Counted from the first letter of the stretch, positions 1 to 12,203 are shown. The stretch is DNA of 64,000 bases from Sipunculus nudus (GCA_026874595.1 CM049318.1:51552750-51616749); one strand, 5' to 3'. The notes: generated by a model not told the origin, from the sequence alone. A program made the numbers and translations.

Positions 1-1200
1 ACCGTTATATATTTTTTCTTTATTTAATACATTTTATGCAGTTGCAATAAAAAAGGTATTCATAATTATTAACTTTTTTAAAACAGGCAGATAGATGGAA
101 AAACAAAGCAAATTCTAATGCCACTGAGAAAGGAGAATAATGAACGAATGTTTGCATTAGATCCTCATTTTTATAACATCATAATTTTTTTCAAGTTTAT
201 AAATTTTAATTAACATTTATAGTTTAACATAAAAATTAAAATATTTAAGTTGATTTACAATTCTAAATTGCATCAAAGTCTAGAGCTTATTTGGTCAGGT
301 GACATCATATTATGCACATAGATTATATAGATTTGTTTTATAAAATATATGTGTTGAATTTGCAAAACAAAACATATCTGAAAACAACACTTGATTCACA
401 ATTCACAATTCTAAATTACGCCTTTAATTATCCATTATTTTGCTTATATATTAGCAAATTATGCCTACTGATGCATTTAATTATATTTTAATCAAATTAT
501 TCGAATGGAAAATAATTTCTTTAAAAATGCTAGATTTCCACAATATCCAATCTTCTGGATTACTAAAGAAATGTTTTGTACATTGGAGTGGAAACAGCTT
601 TACAAATAAAGAAAAAACAGTTCGAACAATAGCAATTATTGTAATACACGTGTTGTGTGTGTAGGGGATGGGGGTGAAAGTGACATGAGTACACCTATGA
701 CAGCAGGGGTGCTGGACCAGTGTCATCACTCATAAGGTTACCAGGCAGGGCTGAAGTGATCGGAAGTGGGCAGCCTGGAGAAGCAAATGAATACAATAGA
801 GCCTCTGAAAAATCTTTAATCACTAGCATAATCTTTTATCTTTTTATTTTCAAATTTCAGAAGTTAACAGTTAAATTACATATGTATACCTGCTGTGAAA
901 ATTAAATAAAATGTACTAACAAAAAAAAGTGCCAGGGTCAAAGTTGGGCAAAATTTAAGGTACTGATTTTTATTAATGCTAATAACTTAAAAAATTAACG
1001 AACTCAGATCTAATTTTGGGTATACAATTGAAACTTGATTAAATAAGTTTATATGCCTATAAATGTCTCTAGCCTCAATTTTTTTTATTATTCTGGGGGG
1101 AGGGTACTTCTGAGGCCCATAGGTCGGAATATATGAGTAACAGAGACTTAATTTCAGGTTTCCAAGGAGATTTTCATCGACCTCCCTGGATGTAAAGAAA
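1..1200. other. AT-rich DNA, no gene seen
   Basis: Low-complexity AT-rich sequence. The only open frames are 60-82 codons, overlap on both strands, and lack splice or start context, so I do not call them. Confidence 0.6.
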
Positions 1201-1315
1201 ATTCTAAGTCAAGCGTTTACGATTTGTGCCTGCGTGTTTAACGGACGGGCAGCGGACAGACGGACGGACGCCGGACAAAGAGTGTTCGCTATAGCCCAGA
1301 TGACTTTCAGTCATC
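1201..1315. repeat. GACGGAC-rich repeat end
   Basis: A run of GGACGGAC-type words followed by a short hairpin around GACTTTCAGTCATC. A comparable GACGGACAGACGGATGGACG run closes the tandem array near 14,470-14,500. These runs look like the 3' ends of dispersed satellite-derived repeats. Confidence 0.4.
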
Positions 1316-1329
1316 TTACCTCAAAATTA

Positions 1330-1560
1330 TATTTTCTTCGATGTCTCAAGATCTAACCGTGATAATTGGTCAAATAATGTGTCTAGACCTAGGTTTTCAT
1401 GGTCAAACATAAAAATAAAACCATAATAGGAACGGTTTAGTGGGTATTTAAAAATTTAATATGCAGATTTTCACCTCTCCAATACCTCAAGAACTTACCA
1501 TGATATTTGGCTATATATAATGTCTTGAACTACGTTTTCATGGTTAAAGAGCCAAAAAGA
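1330..1560 (-). repeat. ~160 bp satellite unit, inverted orientation
   Basis: Two degenerate units carry the words TAGGTTTTCATGGTCAAA and ACGTTTTCATGGTTAAAG. Reverse-complemented, they align with the units at 4,875-5,605 (CCATGAAAACGTTGGTCTAGAC followed by a conserved 'vATATTTGGCCA' stretch). This places inverted copies of the same satellite on either side of the minisatellite. Confidence 0.6.
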
Positions 1561-2860
1561 AAACCTGACAGACAGAGAGACAAAGTGACACACAGTCAGA
1601 CAGCCAGACAGACAGAAGCCAGACACTCCAAAACCAATCCCAACCAAGGTATGCATGAGAGCAATCACTGACCAAAATTTTAATGAAATCTGATAATATT
1701 TAGGAAAGTTAACGAATGGAAACGAAAACCTGACAAACTGACAGAGTGACAGACAGACCGACTGACATAAGACACTTAAAAACAAATCCCAACCAAGGTA
1801 AGCATGAGAGCAATCACTGACCATATTTGAATGACATCGAATAATATTTAGGAAAGTTATAGGAGGGAAACGAAAACCTGACAGACGGACAGAAAAAGTG
1901 ACAGACAGACAGAGAAAAGCCAGACACTCCAAAACTAATCATGACCAAAGTACGCATGAGAGCAATGTCTGACCAAAATTTTATGAAATCGCATAATATT
2001 TAGGGAAATTATCGCACGGAAACGAAAATCTGACGGACTGACAAACAGGGTGACAGACAGACAGACAGATGCCAGACACTCAAAAACCAATCCCAACCAT
2101 AGTAAGCATGAGACCAATCACTGACCAAAATTTGAATGAAATCAGATAATACTTAGGAAAGTAATGGCACAGACACGAAACCTGACAGAAGGACAGACAG
2201 AGTGACAGACAGACAGACAGAAGCCAGACACTCCAAAACCAATCCCAACCAAGGTAAGCATAGGAGCAATGATTAACAAAAATTTGAACGAAATAAAGTA
2301 ATATTTAGGAAAGTTACGCATGGAAATGAAAACCTGACAGACAGACAGACAAAGTGACAGACATACACACAGACAGACAGACAGACAGAAGCCAGACACT
2401 CCAAAACCAATCCCAACCAAGGTATGCATGCGAGCAATCACTGACCCAAATTTGAATGAAATCGGATAATATTTAGGAAAGTTAACGCATGGAAACGAAA
2501 ACCTAACAGACAGACAGACAAAGTGACAGACAGACAGACAGACAGAAGCCAGACACTCCAAAACAAATCCCAACCAAGGTATGCCTGAGAGCAATCACTG
2601 GCCCAAATCTGAATGAAATCGGATAATACTTAGGAAAGTTAACGCATGGAAACGAAAACCTGACAGAAGGACAAACAAAGTGACAGACAGACAGACAGAA
2701 GCCAGACACTCCAAAACCAATCCTAACCAAGGTATGCATGAGAGCAATCACTGACAAAATTTGGATTAAATCGGATAATATTTAGGAAAGTTATCGCACG
2801 GAAACGAAACCTGACGGGCGGATATAGAGACAAACAGACGGACAGAAAGACAGACAAACC
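1560..2860. repeat. ACAG-rich minisatellite, ~150-168 bp unit, about 8 copies
   Basis: The word CCAGACACTCCAAAACCAAT recurs, with variants, at about 1619, 1771, 1919, 2071, 2223, 2391, 2548 and 2701, giving periods of 149-168 bp. Each unit joins a variable (ACAG)n segment to a conserved ~110 bp part containing GAGCAATCACTGACC and ATAATATTTAGGAAAGTTA. Unit length changes mainly through the (ACAG)n part. The minus strand translates into 84-150 codon frames with CLSVC-type peptides; these are products of the array and not genes. Confidence 0.85.
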
Positions 2861-3100
2861 CATAACTAATCATGATAATTGGTCGAACATATTGCCTTAA
2901 GCTAGGTTTTCATGGTCAAAGATTTAAATGAAATCATGTGAATTATAATTGAAATCAACATTAATATGCAATTTAGATGCAATGGATGGACATTTTATTT
3001 TCCTGGATATTCCAATAGATAAACATTGGAAACAATTTAATAATATTTGGACAAACATGGGATCTAAAATTAGTTTTCATGGTCCAAGAATGTTAAAAGA
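2860..3100 (-). repeat. ~160 bp satellite unit, inverted orientation
   Basis: Contains CTAGGTTTTCATGGTCAAAG and a second degenerate TTAGTTTTCATGGTCCAAG. It is the same family as 1,330-1,560 and brackets the minisatellite on its other side. Confidence 0.5.
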
Positions 3101-3297
3101 CCATCTAAACAAATGCCTGATGTTCGTGTTTTTTTGTTTTTTTTTTAATTACGGCAGTCATTGCAATCAAACCTATTTTCTCCAGTATATATTTAAAATA
3201 CTGATAAATGTTCAAATATATTTCTTCAAACCTGAGGTGTCCTGGTCAGAGATCGATTTGAGAAGCTAGTAGATCGGTATAAAATTTAATCTAGGAG

Positions 3298-3408
3298 AAA
3301 GACGATGTGTACTTTATATGCGTTATACCATGACGTAAAATCATAATGTATAAAAGACGATGTGTACTTTATATGCTTAAAACCGTGACACAGAATTATA
3401 ATGTATAC
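3298..3408 (+). repeat. 55 bp tandem duplication
   Basis: GACGATGTGTACTTTATATG occurs at 3301 and again at 3356. The rest of the two 55-bp units is similar through ATAATGTATA. The remainder of 3,100-4,640 holds nothing else I can support. Two short opposing open frames near 3,600-3,720 are noted in the rejected list. Confidence 0.7.
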
Positions 3409-4689
3409 GGTGCATCAATCATTTCTATCTATATTTCACCAATTGTAATGGGTATTTCTATTTGGAGCTTTCATCTAAATAAAATATACCTCTTTGTAGA
3501 TAACTTCCTTAACCTTGCTTGTATATTTTATATGAAGAGTATGCCAAGATATACAGATAAATGTATTAGATAAAAATATTAGGATATAAGAACATTTTAC
3601 ATTTACGTCGAGTATACAGCCATTTTGGCCTCTTTCTTGGTGACAACCCCATTTGACGATAAAAGCAGTTTTGCCATCAGTTTTGGCCTTCATTTGGTTT
3701 CTGCAGTGTACACGGACCAATTCAGAACCACATAAATAAACAGGCCTTAGCGTTTATCCTTATTCACAATATCGCTCCATTCGCCTTATATGCAGGCCTG
3801 ATATATCTTTTGTCCAATTATAAAAGTTAACAAGCATTTTTTCTTAGCACTTAATAAACTGGGTTGGAACATTGAGTCTGACGATATCATACCACCTTTC
3901 AGTCCATTACGGTTTGTCGGATCGTAATATAAGCTACCATATTTGTAGTCCAAGGTAGACAAGCATTAATCGAATCTTGGTGGTAGAAATTGCCTATTTG
4001 TATTTATAATGCCTATCTTGATACCCCTTTACCTAGAGTCGGGCGGTTCGGCTTTTGACCAACATATATTCGTCTCTATAATGTACTACAGGGAAAACTC
4101 TCTTATTCCATAAAAAATATTTCCTTAGATAAATAATAATTGATAATAATATTTTCCTGGTCTTGTGAAGCGCGCTACAAATTGTATTTAGAGTCTATGT
4201 CGAATGCAACAAAGCAATTCTGTCAGACTTAATTTAGCCTGTCAATTTTTACCTATCCTGATTATATATTGTTACAAAGTGCACGCATTTGATGCTATAA
4301 TATGAACAAAAGCTAACAATATGCAAACGTGATCTTTTGGAAGTTGTAATTATACCTACTTAATTTTCAAACATAATTGTTTTAGTATTTACACTGAGAC
4401 TTTTCCATGATGTTTTTCCTAAAATGTATTAAAGGAAATAATTTTTGTTTGTGATTTTGGGAAAATCTGTCACCAGGACGGCCTACTGGTCGAAAATATC
4501 ATGTGTCTTATCATTTATTGCTGAATGAACAGAGAACTTTGCATTGAAAGAGAAAGACATGATGAAAAGACATGTAATTTGTTATTTTTAACTAATTTAA
4601 GAATTTATGACTTTATATGCACGGGGTTGTGAATAACACGGTCATAATCTGTCTTGAAAACATCAGAGCGAAGCCTTCGAGGCAGTATT

Positions 4690-4756
4690 GGAGACTGAAT
4701 CTTGACCATTCGTGGCCGAAAAACTAATCCTCCAGCCACTGAGCTACGTCCCATCC
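4690..4756 (-). repeat. tRNA-like head of an old SINE or a tRNA pseudogene
   Basis: On the minus strand the sequence begins GGATGGGACGTAGCTCAGTG. It has a perfect internal promoter A box (TAGCTCAGTGG) and, about 40 nt downstream, a decayed B box (GGTCAAGATTC against consensus GGTTCRANTCC). The 67-nt spacing fits a tRNA, but arm pairing is poor and sequence continues beyond, so a SINE relic is more likely than a working tRNA gene. Confidence 0.5.
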
Positions 4757-4874
4757 AATTCACATGATTAAAGTTTCTAGCTTAAATGTTACAGAAATGT
4801 TCCTTCTTTAAGGAAAGTCTACATTTGTTTATTAAAAACTAAAAATTAAAAACTTATTTATAGGGGTCTGTTTG

Positions 4875-5605
4875 AATCAATAACACCATGAAAACCTTGT
4901 CTTGAAAGTCTTGATATAATATGTAACTATATATTATGGTTAGTTCTTGTGATAATACGGAGGATTATCTGAAAGTGTTTAATCCGATGGTCTTTGAACA
5001 AGCTTGGCCATGAAAACTTTGGATCTGTTGGACCAGTTACTATGGTTTCCCGTTGAAATATTGAAGAAAGAAGGTTCAATCAGTGGGGACCCTAATTTGC
5101 ATGTTAAATTTGTACAAGGGCTAAACCTTTGCTAAAATTGGTTCATTTGAAGCGTTGACCATAAAAACATAGGTCTACACTTAAAGTTTGTCCAATTATT
5201 ATGCTGAGTTCTTGATTAAAGAAAATAGAATTTTCAGCAATGGCGGCCCTTATTAGCATATTAATATTTAAAATACGGACTTAACGTTTTAAGTATTATT
5301 TCATTTGAATATTTGACCTTGAAAACCTGGTTCTATACACAATGTTCAACAAGTTATCAAATGTTAATTCTGAAAATATCGAAAAAAGTAGACTTATCAT
5401 CAATGGCAGCCCAAATTTGCATATCAAAATTAAAAATACGCATTAACCGTTATTTATGTCGTTTCATTTTTCTTTTTGACCATGAAAACGTTGGTCTAGA
5501 CATAATATTTGGCCAGTTATCATGATTTGTTTTTGAGATTTTGGGAAAGATAGAAGTTCCATAAATGGCGGCCCAATTTTGCACATTAAAATATTGCCCA
5601 AGGTC
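4875..5605 (+). repeat. ~160 bp degenerate satellite array, 5 units
   Basis: A CCATGAAAACNTTGGTCTA-type word recurs near 4886, 5010, 5158, 5316 and 5480. Each is followed by an attenuated TAATATTTGNCCAGTTAT stretch and ends with a GGCGGCCCAAATTTGCA-type motif. Spacings are about 120-165 bp. The array is opposite in orientation to the related units at 1.3-1.6 and 2.9-3.1 kb. Confidence 0.7.
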
Positions 5606-5897
5606 GTCGCGGGGACAACCTGACTCAAAAGGATCAGTGGACACTGACCATCACAAATCCATTACAACCCCTTGTACTAAATAGACAATTCATAGGTTCG
5701 TTATGGAGTACTTATAGGCGGCAACTCGACTAAGACTGCCACAGCGGCGGTGGCACAACCAACAAACCTATAGTTCTTCTTCCGCCATGATGCTTGTTAA
5801 ATAGATCACAGGTCATGTGATTTTTTTGGTGCTGAAATTTAAATGTGCTACAAAAACGTGCGGTATGTTAGCGGTCTCGCACAAGGATACAGTGAGT

Positions 5898-6050
5898 TTT
5901 AAAAATCGCCCGGCTGGTCGGCCGGCTCAGTGGATCAAGTTTTTCAGTGGATCTCGGACTCGGTCGAGAAGTTTACGCGGCTATTTCCCGTGCGGGTCGG
6001 CTCGGCCGAGTAAAAATCGGCCAGCCGCAGCAATTTTCAGTGGATCTGGC
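5898..6050. repeat. GC-rich block with internal duplication
   Basis: A GC-rich island in AT-rich surroundings. TAAAAATCGSCC occurs at about 5898 and 6011, and TTTTCAGTGGATCT occurs after each, at about 5942 and 6035. Several CGGCCG/CTCGGCCGAG self-complementary words lie between them. It could be the end of a transposable element or a decayed promoter. No protein is supported; the 62 and 107 codon frames here lack start or splice context. Confidence 0.4.
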
Positions 6051-6069
6051 CCTAAACCCCATCGTAAAG

Positions 6070-7190
6070 GACTGTGGGACACTCCATACAATCATCGCGA
6101 CGTCTTCTCTATGTCAACATCAGGGCTCTTGGTGAAATAATGGATATCTAGGGCATTTGAGGATTACATCGGTGCTACAACCTTTTAGAAGTTTCATAAA
6201 ACATCCATAGATAACGGAAAGGTAATTATTTTATGTTGACATCGGACAAAAAAGTCACTTATACGATTCCAAAGGGTCCCCCTATTTGGAATCATACACG
6301 GTTATCAAAATAGGGCCGAACTCTAGACGTTGACGGAGAGGAGCAGAGCGAATTGGAAAAACACCTCTTGGGACGAGACAAGCGCAACACTTGCACTTGA
6401 GCGTCAGAATTAAAGTCAGCTATTCAGTTAAATTTTCAATAGAATTTTTGTGATTTCATGCTCACTCTGCGTGCATATTAATGAGGTAATTTTTGTCAGG
6501 AAATCTTCTTATAACGCAACCACTTTGGTGGACGTATGAGCTTGTTTGAAAAACAAAAAAATACATGTAACCTAAGGTGATTAAACGTGTTTGAATGATT
6601 TTGACGCCCCCACATGTTATAAACACCTGGATATAAACAAAACGAACGAACAACCTTGTAGAGGTGGGATTGTCGATTTCTGTCTATAAAAAATTTAAAT
6701 TGGTTTTCTTAGTAAATAGACGTCAGATACCGGTATAGGCCCCTATAGAACGCACAAAAAAAACTAATAATAATTTTAAAAAAGAATGTGTGTGTGTTTT
6801 AGATGACATATTGGTCATTTCAATATAAAACTCAATTTCTTTTCAATATCTCTTGTTTTCTTTTATCCCTTTCATCTGCATATAATTGCATGTGGGGAAA
6901 AATTTATTTTGGTATTTATATTGATTATTCCTATCTCCTTTTCCTATTTGAATTAGCGTATGGCCGCAAATGGACCTGCCACATGCCATTTTATGTATAT
7001 TTGAACTGATGTATTCGGCAACAAGCCTTCCCGAGAGTGCTATAATCCGCATGCCAATTAGAAAATCAAGAATTCTATTAGATATTTTCAGACAAACAAG
7101 CACAAAATGATTATTAAAAACATAAAGTCCTTATAGAATTCCGAGATAATATAATAACACAAAACAAGTGTAAAAATAAATGATTATTTC
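6070..7190. other. no gene seen; possible intron upstream of the 7.2 kb exon
   Basis: AT-rich with no repeat pattern I recognise. If the exon beginning at 7,193 is real, this stretch would be at least part of its upstream intron. Confidence 0.4.
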
Positions 7191-7192
7191 AG

Positions 7193-7475
7193 CTATGTTA
7201 TCTTGGATTATCCTGTAAAATATAAAGATCACGTTGTTGTATCCTTAAGAGATCCATTGAGGCCAGACAATTCAGCTATTCAATTAGTTCTAGACACTGT
7301 CGGCGCCAGTCATGGTTCTGAATGTGTTTTCTTCATATTTCAAGCTGTCTTACACGAAGGATACAATTACAAATATCACGAAAAGAAAAGACCTGCTGAA
7401 CAACTTGAACAATTTAAATCAGTTTCCATTCGATCAGCTAACCGAATTAATTTCATCAAGATAAACCACTCATAA
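7193..7475 (+). CDS. probable terminal coding exon, protein family not recognised
   Basis: A 94-codon frame opens directly after a good 3' splice site (TGATTATTTCAG ending at 7192) and runs to TAA at 7473-7475. Read in phase 1 it begins YVILDYPVKYKDHVVVSLRD and continues through PLRPDNSAIQLVLDTVGASH, with charged and hydrophobic residues well mixed and no low-complexity runs. This is the most protein-like stretch of the first 20 kb. No in-frame ATG is needed if it is an internal acceptor exon; the first ATG at 7196 is in another frame and stops quickly. I see no clear AATAAA in the 150 bases after the stop, so the 3' UTR is undefined. I do not recognise the family. The upstream exons must lie to the left, and no candidate is evident in the preceding 1 kb. 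Confidence 0.45.
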
Positions 7476-7781
7476 TCTTTATAAAAGTAAGAAAAAGAAA
7501 TAATTTGGTTAAAATATCTAAACCTCCTAGATTGCATTATGAAATTTCTAGGGACCAATGGCATATATCATACAGTATAATGTGATTCTAGGATAATATA
7601 TCATCAATACTGTTGATGGTGAACACAAATTTAAGCGTGCTGGCCATTGTAAGCACTGTAACAATGCCATCAAGATTGTTTGACCGGGTTAAGTCTACGA
7701 GAGTCGACGATCACCTCTCACTTTTAGGACTGCGGCTGTATTCTATAATATATTTTCAATATTTTCTTTAATGATTTCTTA

Positions 7782-8080
7782 TCAGGAGGGTATGAGTTCT
7801 CCCCGTTCGTATGTGTGTGTTTGTGTGTGTATGTTCACAACATAACTCACGCAGTTAAGAACAAAATCTCGAGAAATTCTCTAAACATTTCAGGATTTTT
7901 TTCCATGAAGCATCGCTTAGTTTCTGGTGTGATCCGGCTCTTGGTTCGGAGTCAGGTACATCATCAAGAAATATTCACAAACGTACCGTCACTTAAGCAC
8001 GATTGAACTTGAGAATATGGACCGAATAAGTGAATGTCCACATGACGGAGGCTTGTAGTCCTTAGAATGCAGATATCTAG
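7782..8080 (+). mobile_element. Helitron-like non-autonomous element, copy 1
   Basis: It starts TCAGGAGGGTATGAG, continues with CCCCGTTCGTATGTG and a GTGT-rich stretch, then CACAACATAACTCACGCAG. It ends with a CCTTAGAATGCAGATATCTAG segment followed by T. The 3' end (hairpin half, then CTAG before a T) and the order of conserved blocks match seven other copies in the window. No coding capacity is seen. Confidence 0.6.
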
Positions 8081-8084
8081 TTTT

Positions 8085-10780
8085 CTAGTGATACATTTTT
8101 TTCTCAAACGTAGAAGATGATACTGTTGAATTTTGTGGTAATCACGCAACAATGAAGACGACGACACACAAAGCCGTTAGCTTATGCTCTGTTAGTCGGT
8201 ATCTTTGGTAAACTCGGGAAATCCGGCTAACATGGGCCTTGATCTTTTTTTTGCTGAAATTTAATATATTTCTTAAACTTTTTATTCTTGTTAAAAAATC
8301 AAAGCTAGATTCAGAAACTTTCCGACTATCGACCACTAGCAATCGTGAAGGCCACTCTCAAGCGAATCACATACAATTAAAAGCGGGGTCCTCTTGCGAC
8401 TTCATTTGCGACATCTGGAAATGAATGTGTGACAAATCAGACTTTTGATGTCCATAGTGACAATCACAGAATATCTTCACACAGCACCTAAAATCAATTC
8501 TTTACAAGAATTTATTAAGGTTAAGACCATGCATTGTAGCTAACACAACAGAATGAGAACAATTAAAACCATAACATAATGGATTATGCGATATGTTTTA
8601 TATCTACTGTATTTCTGTATGTATTTATTATGTAGTTCTATGGATTCCATACTGAAAATGGTTTCGATTACTTAAACAATACTTATGAAACGATACTTTT
8701 GCTTATTATGTTATAATTGATCAAACATATATATTTCAACTTATTGTAGTCCCATAAAAAATATCAATGCATTAACGTGTTTTACAGTTTCTCAAATAGT
8801 GCTTTATGTTAAAGTACATTGCGCTATATAAATTAATATAATAATAGTGATAATAAATATTATTAATAATATTATAATTATAATTATAATAATTATTTTA
8901 TTAATATCAATATTAAAAAATAATTTTAATATAAATAATAATAATAATATTCCAGAAGTTCTGCGAGCTGCAGTTTAAAATTCCGACATGAGCGTTACGG
9001 TTTAATACACCACCCGAAACGTAGTTGCGGCATAAATAGCGATAATGGCACAACAATGTGTGCTGGGTTTTGGGAGTGGGATGCAAATGCAGCAATCACC
9101 GGTATTTCCCACTGCTCTAATAAATTACTGCTGGGTCCAGCAAGCCTTTAATATAATTCAGAGCTTAGCATAATTACAAGAAATACGCAGAGAGTGGCCG
9201 GTAATGACCCTCATTTCGCACCACCTGGCTAGCACCGGTGGCCGCAGTGCTCAGGCCATAGAACGACTTGGTTTAACAGAAGAAAAAAAAAATCTTGATT
9301 ATCGGGATGTTCTAGGTTTCTTTAGCGGGATAATGCATCTTTCTCTCTAAGAAACGCATTTTTGATCCTCGGCAGGATATGTCGTGTTAGTCCCTAAAAC
9401 AATGATTAAAGGAACCTATGTATTCGGATGTCTATGAACTGATGATGATCCCTTGAAAATTTAATAAAACTATACCAGAAAAAAAGGCCGATCCCATCGC
9501 ACACGGGCTGTTTTCTTTTTGTTTATATTATTACATTATGAATAATAAATAATGGAACTAGCTACCTTGATCATGTAGTCAAAAAGAAAAGCATTCGAGG
9601 TCTGACTATGAGTGTTTGTTTATGTGGGTTATGTTTATCTGCGGGTTTTTCACAACTGAGCTGAATAAAAGTGATTTAATTTTTTAGCAGTAGTAGGTCA
9701 TATTTTATATGTATATTTTTCACAGTTATATAATTTATCACAGTTATTTAAAACACTGCACACGGCAATAAATAAATTGACTCATGGGAATACAAAATGA
9801 GACCTAAATCGAAAACGGTAAAGTGGGCGCCAATCCTGTCAATGATGAAACCAATCCTAATGTTTTTTTCATATGTCAGTGAAATTTAAAATCACTTGTC
9901 TGTCCATGTGATCGTGGATGAATGGAAACATTTCAGCTTCAAATTGGTATACAGCAGGGGCATAGCAGGAAAACTGACAGAATTGCATTTATTTTAAATT
10001 CTTACAACCGAGCCTGACCTTCTAAGATGCATTTGTCAATTATAAAACGTGAAAGCCTAAATCTGGAGAAGCAAATGTCCTAAGAGGATTATTTTATCAA
10101 TAATTCAAAATATTGGACCATGTTCAGAGGCCCTGTCACAGCAGTTTCAGTCGGCTGTAAAAAGCTAATGGTCTGTAAGATTTTCTCGACTACTCGCGCG
10201 GGATTGATCAGAAACGGAGGTCATTGTATGTATTATTTCGGTATAATATACTCAGGTATTCATTTATCATCATTTAACATAAACATCTTTGACCGCCGAG
10301 ATTTTCCTAGTAGTATTTTTTATCTTTGCTTGAGCTTTTGCTTCCAAGGATATTGAATAAATTGATAAACAGCTTATAGTAGCTTTCATGATAAGTGTCT
10401 GGACAAACGACATGTGACACTCCGAGAATGGATATTATAATTATGACAAAGAACATGATAGCGATTTTCCGATTCATTTGTAGGTACGCTGGACATGATG
10501 GCTTTTATTATAATTATTATTGTATTTCTCTAATAAAATGCATTTGGTGGTATTGACTAACACATCAGTTACTTTTTAGAAAAGAAACTTGCCCTCTCAG
10601 GAGGACATCAACGGAATGAATGTTTCAATGGACGCAGCAATATATTTGTACATATATAAAAACATAAAATTGCAGCGAGTAAAATATACAACATATAAAT
10701 CTCAATTACTTTATTTATGAAAGGGACATATTCTTTGGACACAAAATATATTATTCATGTAACAAATAATGTCAGCCGAC
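8085..10780. other. unannotated AT-rich DNA with an AAT/TAT low-complexity core
   Basis: 8,820-8,950 is almost pure A/T with imperfect AAT and TAAT runs. A short AAAAGGCCGATCCCAT-type word near 9,484 reappears near 50,675, hinting at an old dispersed repeat. Nothing else here can be supported as a gene or RNA. Confidence 0.5.
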
Positions 10781-10789
10781 GAATCTCTT

Positions 10790-10945
10790 TCTCTTTTGTT
10801 ACCGGTCGAGAAACAATTCGTGGAAATTGCCAGCTTGATCTAAACCACAAAATGTAGTTCATTTTCCATACCTTCAAGAATGGTCTCGGTATATAGTGCA
10901 TATTAACAACATTACCAAGGACCTGCTCTTCAATTGCCAACAAAT
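10790..10945 (-). repeat. degenerate repeat shared with 61,065-61,265
   Basis: Shares TTACCGGTCG, a CAGCTTG word about 30 bases on, TAGTTCATTTTCCATA, AACATTACCAAGGACC and more with 61,065-61,265, in the same orientation. On the minus strand both copies stay open over a short stretch and give related peptides (EEQVLGNVVNMHY here, QDRVLSNVANLCY there). This could be a relic coding domain or a coincidence of a diverged DNA repeat. Family unknown. Confidence 0.45.
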
Positions 10946-11057
10946 TGTGATCCCCACAAATAGGGGCTTGGAATCGTGAGTAATCATTCCTTTGGATGGC
11001 CTTTACAATGCATATTGTGAAGACTCAAATAAAGATTTGAGTATCTGATATCAGTGC

Positions 11058-11345
11058 TGTTACAACCCATAATGTAATAACCGGCCCATAATGTAATAAC
11101 GGCCCATATTGTAATAAAAACGACCCATAATGTAATAATCATACCCTACCCATATTGTAATAAAACTGGCCCATACTGTAATAACGGCCTATAATGTAAT
11201 AAAAAACGGCCCATATTGTAATAACGGCCCATATTGTAATAAAAACGACCCATATTGTAATAATCATACCCTACCCATATTGTAATAAAACGGGAAGTGG
11301 GAAAAACGACCCATATTGTAATAACATATTTATATTGTAATAACA
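11058..11345 (+). repeat. left terminal inverted repeat of the foldback element
   Basis: Thirteen CCCATAWTGTAATAA-type subrepeats separated by short linkers (ACGG, AAAACGA, TCATACCCTA). The block with TCATACCCTACCCATATTG occurs twice, so this arm has grown by an internal duplication relative to the right arm. Confidence 0.85.
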
Positions 11346-11504
11346 TATGTTTAAGCTCAAGAATGACAAGGCACACGCTTAGTGTCATTTACATAATATC
11401 CTGCCCCCTTCCATACCCTCTCCATGAACCTGTTACTAACCTCAAAGAAACCATGGTTCACAATTGAATAAAAAAATAATATTTTCATACACTAAAATAT
11501 AACG

Positions 11505-11505
<1 letters not shown>

Positions 11506-11547
<42 letters not shown>

Positions 11548-11600
11548 TAATAATAATTATTATTATTTTAATAATAATAATAATATATATATATATACAT
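11506..11600. repeat. (ATA)n microsatellite running into (TA)n
   Basis: About 80 bases of near-perfect ATA/AAT repeat followed by ATATATAT, inside the foldback element. Confidence 0.9.
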
Positions 11601-12195
11601 ATATATATACACGTATATATAACAGTTTTCATAGTACCCATGTATGCATATTAGCGCCCCCCCCCCCCCTACAACTTTCGAATTTCTAGATCCGCCACTA
11701 ATCATGGCCCCCTGCCCTCCCTCAAACCTGGCTACGCCCCTGAATCTCCACGCTCTGCGCCCTATGCTCTACCTCTAGAACACAGAAACCGGCATTTTCA
11801 AATTGTTGTTTTGTTGTTTGGGCTAATTATTAAAAAAAAAAAATTGTAAACTCTTGAATCGCACGAATGACGCATCAAGGTTTTAACTTCAAATACGTGC
11901 GTGGTAAAGCTCTTAATCTATGCGACGTGTTATACATGTTAACCTAAGACATCTTAACCAATACATATATAGGCACCAAAAAATTGCAGCAGTACCTCCA
12001 TTTATAATTTCCAAATCTCGGAAGGTTTCGAGAGATCATATAAAATATTCTCTATGATACATTGAGCAAAACGCACTGAAATTTAAACTTTCATTTATAT
12101 TTTAAAAATAATTAAAATACATTAAAATGTATCGATAATGAGAGTTTTGTATATTTTATCTGTTACAATTGACAAAATATTTACATTTTGGCGAT

Positions 12196-12203
12196 ATACA
12201 TAT

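Noticed and set aside
1495-2757. Open frames of 60-150 codons on the minus strand rich in CLSVC and FPKYY
   Set aside because: They follow the minisatellite period exactly and are translations of the ACAG repeat, with repeated peptide blocks matching each unit.
3475-3720. Opposing coding-like frames (minus VRVHCRNQMKAKTDGKTAF, plus FDDKSSFAISFGLHLVSA)
   Set aside because: Both strands look open over the same ~120 bases, so frame content cannot choose; neither has convincing splice sites on both sides or a known motif.
4690-4756. Functional tRNA gene
   Set aside because: The A box is perfect but the B box and arm pairing have decayed, and the sequence looks like a SINE head.
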